Of a stretch of 64,000 nt of DNA, positions 57,828 through 64,000 are shown in pieces. The DNA lies in NCBI GenBank assembly GCA_947846985.1, contig CANTUZ010000025.1, positions 15,312,100 through 15,376,099 of the forward strand, in the 5' to 3' direction. Position numbers and translations under genes: made by a program. How positions within the stretch are numbered: the first letter of the stretch is position 1; the number at the start of each line of letters is the position of its first letter. The notes under the pieces are model-generated. The model saw only the letters and a program-made list of their open reading frames with translations. It made no database searches and was not told the DNA's origin. The stretch is from Fratercula arctica. Its lineage: Eukaryota; Chordata; Aves; Charadriiformes; Alcidae.

Positions 57828-58153
57828 GCAGGGGGGTGGAATATGGGAAAGCAACGGAAGATCAGCAAGGAGGATTGTGAATACGCTCAAGGGACTCGCA
57901 CCTGGGTGCTGGAAAACACATCTATCACACTAGTTGTTATTCAGCCTTGGGTGCTTGCAAGAAAAACACTTAGATGACATCAGTCTGTAATGGACTCAGG
58001 GACACCTTATCTAGCTGCCTGAGAATCTTGGCCTGTTGTGGAAGAAGATCAAAGCACAGTACAGCAAGAACAGGGAGTCCGCATGCGCTCTTGCTAACAA
58101 GGACTCTTTCGATGCCAAGGATTCTTGATAACAAGGACTCTCTCGCTGCCAGG
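57828..58153 (+). mobile_element. Polypurine tract and partial LTR of family B inside the mosaic
   Basis: GCAGGGGGGTGGAA (about 57828-57841) is a polypurine tract. From 57842 the sequence matches the left ~300 bp of the solo LTR at 42451-42950, with an internal deletion of about 40 bp near 58060 and slight differences. The match stops at about 58151-58153, after which env TM sequence begins. This is the 3-prime end of a different ERV captured inside this element. Confidence 0.85.
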
Positions 58154-58640
58154 GATAAATTTAGTAATGCTACTAGTACAGCTGTTTCTGAGTTATTGCT
58201 AGATGTAGATAGTATTCAACATGCAATGCTGCAAAACAGAGCTGCTATTGATTTTTTGCTTTTAGCTCACGGACACGGTTGTCAAGATTTTAAAGGACTG
58301 TGTTGTACGAATGTAAGTGACCACTCCAAATCCATCCAGGCCCAGTTGCAAGAACTGCACCGACCGAGCCAGCAACTTGTGGAGACCGCTGTGTGAAATC
58401 TCTTTGCTGGATGGACTTGGGGGTGGGGTTGGTTGAAGGAAATTATACTCATTGCCTGTGTGGAAGGAATCTGTCTGTTATGTTTAGTATGCTGTTTGCT
58501 ATGTTTAATAAGCATTATACGATCAGTTGCAGATGTTGCTTTGCATCATACCCTTGTACGAGTTATAGAATACTGTTGTGTCCCAACTATGGGCCACGGG
58601 GTGGCATGTGTAAGGGATAATAGAGGATGGTTCGAGTGAG
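58154..58640 (+). pseudogene. env: Class II envelope TM, copy 1
   Basis: The sequence from about 58156 is a TM ectodomain ([19 protein letters not shown]...), with an [13 protein letters not shown] stretch that is highly characteristic of avian alpharetrovirus-like TM and a CX6CC motif at 58280-58306. The frame stops at 58394-58396. In the same frame downstream comes a hydrophobic membrane-span-like segment (58430-58530, rich in Cys/Leu/Ile). No SU and no fusion peptide precede it. Confidence 0.8.
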
Positions 58641-59035
58641 ACACGACGGAGAATTACTAGTTGAACCAAACCCAGTATGCATGTTGGGAAAAAGGGACTC
58701 AGTACTGTTGCTGAAAAACTATATGTGTATCTATGAGACCCTAACTTTCAAAGAAGAAGATAACAAGGAGGGAGTACAAGAAGGCAGTCAGGTATCAGAC
58801 ATCCGCAGTTAGCAAAGCTGGATCATGAGTCTGGTGAGGCTCGCTGTATGTGCTGGCCACGCATGCAGCGACCCTAGCCTGTACTTTTCCATTCAATCCG
58901 GGACAGGATATAAGGGGGCTGTCTCGGATCAGAGAGAGGGGGTCAGACATGAGCGCACTTTGAAGATACAGGGGACGCCCTGAAGTGCTGTGTCTGCCCA
59001 CCCCCCCTCCCTGGTAGGTTCCACGTTCATTAACC
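58641..59035 (+). other. Env-tail spacer and LTR-like piece (family C)
   Basis: After TM the sequence holds decayed coding DNA, then about 58830-59030 looks like part of another LTR: GGATATAAGGGGGCT gives a TATA box at 58909-58914, followed by a GGATCAGAGAGAGGG-type leader start. The assignment is tentative, since I have no second copy for comparison. Confidence 0.45.
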
Positions 59036-59656
59036 CCAACAGCTCAGAAAGCATTACAGCACATTGTAGATTTGTTTATGATACATCAAAAATTTCAACC
59101 TTACACCCTGATAGGACAGTGGGATGATACACTCGCAAAGAGCCTGACTGCATTAGAGTGAGTATTTTTTCCACATAACTTTTCAAAAAACAGTAACTAC
59201 GATGATTGAAATGTTAGCACGATTGATTTCACGGGGTCGTTTGCACTATCAGCAGCTGGCTCCTCTGCCATCATTTGTGGGAATTACCCTGCGAATGCTT
59301 ACACCTGCTGAACTTTGGCAATTCGATGTTATACACATTATGGAATTGGGACGTTTGCGCTATCTACATGTTTTAGTTGATTTGGTTTCTCACCTTGTTG
59401 TAGCTAGTGCTCATATAGGAGAAAACGCTCGTGATGTTATTCGACATTAGTTGCAATGCCTTGCAGTCATGGGAGTACCGAAAACTGTAAAAACTAACAG
59501 ACCAGCTTATGTGTTCGCTAAAATACAGGTCTCTTTACAGACATGGGGTATCAAACATGTCATCTTTGTCATCCAATGCTTGTCATGCACTGTAGTTTAG
59601 GTTGCTTACAGAAAATAGTGCAAAAAATGATTAATCAAGCTTTTTGTTGCATAAAA
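59036..59656 (+). pseudogene. pol: Class II integrase, copy 2 (broken)
   Basis: About 59036-59165 resembles the RNase H/integrase linker. The frame 59202-59450 then gives the integrase core entry with the catalytic Asp in WQFDVIHIMELGRLRYLHVLVD, clearly homologous to copy 1 at 56760-56880. A stop at 59448-59450 and loss of the usual TDNGPAY block (VKTNRPAYV here, missing the Asp) follow. Sequence divergence from copy 1 shows that the two come from different ERV lineages. Confidence 0.75.
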
Positions 59657-59985
59657 AATAAAAAAGGGGGAATTGTGGAGATGATAGAGAGCAGCGTAGG
59701 GAATCTGTTTGGCCTTGATCAGACAAAGCTGTACCCGTGAGAGGTGCCTTGAGAAGCAAGCGCCAGGAGATATCAGCAAGGAAAGGAATGTGAAAAGCAA
59801 AGCTGCTGCTCTGTGTGAACAGTCAGAGATGATCAGCTAAAAGACACTGAGAAGTGCGTGGCAATCGACCCTCAATCTATCAGCAGGATGCTGCCCGCGC
59901 ATGGACAGCTCGTGAAAATAGCATGCAACCAATCAGTAAGAGTTAGAGCGCGTGAACAGATAGCATAATACTATAAATGTAACGA
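59657..59985 (+). mobile_element. Polypurine tract and partial U3 of family D inside the mosaic
   Basis: AAAAAAGGGGGAAT ends at about 59673, the same kind of polypurine tract as the terminal one at 60390-60403. TGTGGAGATGATAG follows as an LTR start, and the sequence runs through a TATA-like ACTATAAATG near 59971-59980. It then passes directly into TM. I take it as the U3 part of a 3-prime LTR captured from another ERV. Confidence 0.7.
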
Positions 59986-60360
59986 TAGCCAATGTCACCA
60001 CAGAAATAATTGAAAGTTTGTTAGAAGATCAGAATAGCCTGCGCCATGCGATTTTGCAAAATAAAGCAGCAATTGACTTTTTGTTATTAGCTCAAGGACA
60101 TGGTTGCGAAGATTTTGAGGGTATGTGTTGTATGAATTTGTCCGATCACAGTGAATCAATTCACAAACAGTTGCAGTGGTTAAAAGAACATGGGTTTTTT
60201 GATGAGTGGCTAACTAGCTTGTTTGGAAGTATTAGAATTGCTTGTTGAAGGCTTGCATATTATAATAATTCTTGTAATCATAAATTTGTGCTTATGTGTA
60301 GTCCTTTCTTGTATTAAGAGAGCTATGTTAAAAGTAATAAACCAAGCCTGGATTGCTCAA
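59986..60360 (+). pseudogene. env: Class II envelope TM, copy 2
   Basis: Begins with an [10 protein letters not shown] segment homologous to the start of TM copy 1 and carries the [13 protein letters not shown] stretch and a CX6CC motif at 60105-60131. The frame 60018-60248 ends near 60248. Beyond it a hydrophobic segment (60252-60320 in another frame) looks like a membrane span. It lies just upstream of the terminal polypurine tract, the normal position for env in a class II provirus. Confidence 0.8.
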
Positions 60361-60403
60361 AAAAAAAAAAAAAAAAAAAAAAAAAGAAAAAAAAAGGGGG
60401 AAT
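60361..60403 (+). repeat. Poly-A run and terminal polypurine tract
   Basis: About 25 A, then G, 9 A, five G and AAT, ending at the TG of the 3-prime LTR. The final AAAAAGGGGG part is the plus-strand primer tract; the upstream A run is an expansion of it. Confidence 0.85.
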
Positions 60404-60749
60404 TGTTGCAGAATGGCTTGAGGAGCAAGGTCATGGGACAATAGAGGAGTTATGTGAGATGAGAATAGCGTAGAAGCAAGTTACAGCTCGGCGATGGGAA
60501 AGTACTAAGTAAACAAGCCATGAGAATGCAGAAGCAAGAATAAGGAGTTGATAAGAATAGGGAACTAAGGCTGAACCCTGTCGTGTGGACAGAGAGCCAA
60601 TCGCAGTGAGCAGATGACTTTTATAATTAGCCAATATTCAAGCGATGATGTAACCAGTAGCTATATAATGAAGCGTATTCGGGCAATAAACTGAAGCTTG
60701 CTTTATCACTCACATTGAGTCGGCTGCTTGTCTTCCCTCGCTCGTCGCA
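60404..60749 (+). mobile_element. 3-prime LTR of class II mosaic ERV
   Basis: A 346-bp copy of the 5-prime LTR with no difference that I can find by eye. GACTTC (60750-60755) follows as the right target duplication. Confidence 0.95.
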
Positions 60750-62128
60750 GACTTCTGTGTATGTTTTGTTTGTTTTAGTCCAACGTATAATCCCTCTCCC
60801 GCACAGCTAATCTGTTTCTCCTCTCATGGTATATTTTTTCTCCAATCAAATCCACTAGACCAAACTTACTATAAGCGCTGCAAAAATATGTTTCATTTAA
60901 AAAAAATCAAAATAGGTTCGTAATCTTTTTTGCTGAACTGTTGCACATTAAACGTAAAGTAATTCATTTCCATAACAATGACTTTTACTAAATATAAATG
61001 GAATTCTGTTCCAAAGATTTCAAAGCAAATGTGTTTAGGGTTTGGGGATTTTCTTTTTGCATAACACAAACATTTATTCTCCCAAATATAGCAAGTCTGC
61101 TTACAAGCACTCATCCCCTATATGATTCACTTACACTGGCATTAGCCTGTCTAGAGACTGTCATCCAAACACGTTAAAGCACTGAAAAATATCAGGTAAT
61201 GACTTATAATTGCTACTGCTGACTGGCTATGGATTTTGTATGATTACTTTTGTTCCTCCTTACCAATCTCACCTCTTTATTAGGACACTTTTGTTACATA
61301 TTTTCTTTCAAGCTGCAAATTCTGTGGAGCAGAAATTGTATAATTTGATTTATTTTTAAAGCATCTAACATAATGTGATTCTAAATATGCTTGTATATAA
61401 TCAGTGCTATATCAGTGTTAATAATAAATAATAAAATCCCTGTGAGATCATTATCCACTGCTCAGGTAAAGAAACATTGAAATAAGTAAGTAGGCAACTG
61501 CCCAGGATCCTTTACAAAACAAGGCCAGAAACAACCTTCCAAACCAAAGTAGATTAAAATTCACTTTCAAGGCATGACAGAAGGATGTGTTTCTTTAAAA
61601 GCACTATTAAAAGGTTGACATCATCCCACATATGCAGCCATGTGTGGGTTTCACAGCAGACCACTTCAGCTGTCTTAAAAGTTAGACATGTAATTTTCCA
61701 TTACAGTGAAGAGTGAACGATGTCCATCTCCCAAAGCCAGTTCCTCCCAGCTCTTTCTCCTTGCTGATTCCAGAGGGAACCAAGATAGCTCAGAAATTTC
61801 TGGACATGTAGGGCTCAGGTCAGTTACACACACTGACAACTCGCTATCCAAGGCATCCACACTGGGCTGATAGATAGGATACAGGACTACCAAGTGCCTT
61901 CTGTCCTGCAATATGGCTTTAGTGCTTAGGATCCTTTTCCAGGTACATCCAATATATTCTGGACAATAATTAAGCTCCACCTAAAGTAGGCATGGCATTT
62001 GATCAGAGAAATCCTTCTGTGGAGTCCCACAATCTTAGCAACTAGAGCTCAGAAAATCAGCTCGTATGTACACACTTACCCTGCAGATAACTAAAATTAG
62101 GCTAAATGAATCCCAAATCCATAATTTT
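60750..62128. other. AT-rich DNA without recognised genes
   Basis: About 1.4 kb between two LTR elements. The minus frame 61675-61980 (101 codons) shows no domain I recognise. Confidence 0.4.
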
Positions 62129-62854
62129 TGTTGTGGTTTAGGCTGAATTGGCCAATGACAATAGATGCTTTCCTTCCACCTCTCGCTCCAAGGAGAGGAG
62201 GAGGAGCGATAAAGAGATTTATGAGTTTAGAAGGAACTAAACTACTTAATGAAATATTAATAATAAAATAAAAAGGAAAATAATGAGATAGATACAATAA
62301 ATACAAAACCATATCAAGCTCCCAGGATGACGTCACCGACAGGCACTGGGGAAGTCCCAGGCTGGACTCAGCAATGGGTGGGAACTGGATTCCAGAGCTG
62401 AAGTCAGGAATGCATGAATCGGGATCAAAGGCAGATGAACAGACAGGGTCCTCCTGGGACATTGGCCATTGAAGGAAGAGGGCTGACCCTTTGATCCCTC
62501 AGCTTTTATACTGAGCATGGGGCAGATACCCTAGGGAACACCCTTGTTGGTCAGTTTTGGGTCACCTGTCCTGTCCACTCCTCCCTGCAGGTGGGACCCC
62601 TCTACGCTTTTCCATTTCTGACCCTCCAACAGGGCAAATAAAATTAGATTACTTTGGTTGTTATAGCAATAAGTATAAGCAAGAGCCTCTGCATACTATC
62701 CCTTGGCATGAACTATAAACATAGGCCTTATCACTCTGAGAATGAACAGTTTTCTGCACAATATGCTGTTAATTTCAGAGAGTTAGAAGAAGCCTAGCTA
62801 AGAAGTAAAATTACTGAACAGAAAGTTGGTTCTGTTTTACCTCAAACCAGGATA
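62129..62854 (-). mobile_element. Solo LTR, ERVL type, minus orientation
   Basis: A 726-bp relative of the LTR at 16007-16743 in reverse, with a TATA box at 62504-62510 (minus strand). An exact 5-bp duplication ATTTT flanks it (62124-62128 and 62855-62859). Its first bases read TATCC instead of TGTCC, a point change at the terminus. Confidence 0.9.
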
Positions 62855-63499
62855 ATTTTTAAACAGCTATGGTTATATTAAGTGCAAATGAGCTACTGAG
62901 CTGGGATCTGAAGTAATTTCTTATCAAAGATTCCAGAGTTGAGCTGGAAGACCATGGCTGCTAAAGTTCAGGAATAGGCTATAAGAGGAGACTGGGGACC
63001 TCACACAGAACTTAAGATGGTACAGTCAGACACTTCCAATAGATGTGCTTCAAATCTATGTGAAGGAAGGTATTTAGGGAGTATAAAAACTTTATGCTAG
63101 CACTAGGGTTATGCAAACAAGACTGATTGATATTTTGCATATTTTTGGCTTTTTTGAGAACTGTGTATCAGATTTCCACCCTTGAAAATGCTTTTATTAA
63201 TTGTAGAAAAGAACTCTTTGTACTTAAGAATCATATGTGTTCCTTGCTCCAAAGAACATAAGGCAGAGATCTGGACCAGGAAATACTTAAAGAGATTATT
63301 TTTAAAGATGACTGAGAAAGACTGTCAGGCTGACAGGCCCTTGCATGTGTTCCATCCATATGGAATAAAGTATTGAGCAGCAAAAAATATATGCATACAT
63401 GAGAAAAAAAACATATATATAAAAAAAGACATAATGAGGAGCATGAGAAAGAGCCATTGTGCAATTCAGAATGCTAGTCTGATACAGTAAAGTAGAGAG
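62855..63499. other. AT-rich DNA without recognised genes
   Basis: About 650 bp with no supported feature apart from a short AT-rich run near 63385-63430. Confidence 0.4.
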
Positions 63500-64000
63500 G
63501 AGAGGAAGACAGCATACTATAAGTATTTCAGAGATAAAAGAAAAACTAGGGAAGATGTGGGCCCTCTCAGGAAGGTGACAGGAGACCTGGTCACCCAGGA
63601 TATGGAGAAGGCTGAGGTACTGAATGATTTTTTCACCTCAGTCTTCACCAGCAAGGGCTCTAACCACACCGCCCAAGTTGCAGAAGGCAAAACCAGGGTC
63701 TATGAGAATACAGGTGAAGATCAAGTACGAGACCATCTGAGGAACCTGAAGGTGCATAAGTCCATGGGACCTGATGAAATCCATCCACAGGTCCTGAGGG
63801 AACTGGTGGATGAAGTTGCTAAGCCACTTTCCATTATATTTGAAAAGTCATGGCAGTCTGGTGAAGTTCCCACTGACTGGAAAAGGGGAAACGTAATCCC
63901 CACTTTCAAAAAGGGAAAAAAGGAAGACCTGGGAAACTACAGATCGGTCAGTCTTACCTCTGTGCCTGGCAAGATCATGGAGCAGATCCTCCTGGAAACT
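63500..64000 (+). mobile_element. CR1 LINE, partial, runs off window
   Basis: Plus-strand CR1 ORF2: linker to RT ([15 protein letters not shown]), then RT entry [16 protein letters not shown] and [17 protein letters not shown] at the right edge. From about 63705 to 64000 it matches the minus-strand CR1 at 46800-47100 with only about two differences by eye, far closer than to other CR1 copies here. The 5-prime border near 63500 is approximate. Confidence 0.85.

Larger units (their letters stand above)
54051..60749 (+). mobile_element. Class II ERV, mosaic and non-autonomous, very young
   Basis: 6,699 bp, with 346-bp LTRs that look identical by eye, an exact 6-bp duplication GACTTC (54045-54050 and 60750-60755), a lysine-type primer site and a terminal polypurine tract. 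The interior runs: gag remnant, RNase H/integrase piece, poly-C tract, unknown sequence, polypurine tract plus partial LTR of family B, TM piece 1, LTR-like piece, integrase piece 2, polypurine tract plus partial U3 of family D, TM piece 2. There is no RT and no protease that I can find. It must have been copied by other elements' enzymes. Confidence 0.9.

Noticed and set aside
58060..58150. Short tandem units that could suggest a CRISPR-like or satellite array
   Set aside because: Only two or three imperfect units inside an LTR of family B; also present in the solo LTR at 42740-42797. No spacers, and the host is a vertebrate.
61675..61980. 101-codon minus-strand frame with a protein-like composition
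   Set aside because: No motif or family recognised and no supporting neighbours; reported only as unassigned DNA.

Overview
The window is repeat-dense nuclear DNA of a vertebrate, almost certainly a bird. The support is a dozen CR1 LINE copies ending in the ATTCTRTG-type 3-prime tail, several ERVL-type LTRs with TGTCCTGG...ACA ends and 5-bp duplications, and avian-style class I and class II endogenous retroviruses (ERVs). I recognised no host protein-coding gene, tRNA, rRNA or CRISPR array. Almost all coding sequence belongs to mobile elements, and nearly all of it is broken. The ERV and CR1 load would fit a W chromosome or another repeat-rich, low-recombination region, but that is inference.

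Region 1 (1-13685) is a nest of three ERVs. A minus-strand ERVL copy (1-1100, running off the left edge) meets a plus-strand ERVL head to head at its LTR terminus. The plus ERVL carries gag, protease, RT, RNase H and integrase and ends in a 3-prime LTR at 13371-13685. Its RT gene is split by a 6.74-kb class I (gammaretrovirus-like) provirus at 4039-10778, with 523-bp LTRs differing at one base, a TTAG target duplication, a proline-type primer site and gag, pol and env remnants.

Region 2 (13686-24866) holds a probable LTR, two solo LTRs with target duplications, and a pile-up of CR1 copies in both orientations. One is a near-complete CR1 at 17647-22045 with an ORF1 esterase domain and an ORF2 endonuclease plus RT.

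Region 3 (24867-54050) is mostly AT-rich sequence without recognisable genes. It contains a CR1 pair in inverted orientation (28229-29456 and 37463-40780), solo LTRs at 31864-32209, 42451-42950 and 47649-48355, and more CR1 pieces at 45566-47610. A 117-bp inverted duplication (29441-29557 against 37076-37193) brackets a 7.5-kb segment and looks like an inversion scar.

Region 4 (54051-60749) is the most unusual object: a class II provirus with LTRs that look identical, a 6-bp duplication and a lysine-type primer site. Its interior is a patchwork: a gag piece, an RNase H/integrase piece ending in a poly-C tract, two partial foreign LTRs each preceded by a polypurine tract and each joined to an env TM segment, and a second integrase piece. 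It has no RT. Region 5 (60750-64000) has a minus-strand solo LTR (62129-62854) and a CR1 running off the right edge.

Taken together, two very recent insertions (the class I and class II proviruses) were already coding-defective or became so at once, so both were probably copied by proteins supplied from other loci.
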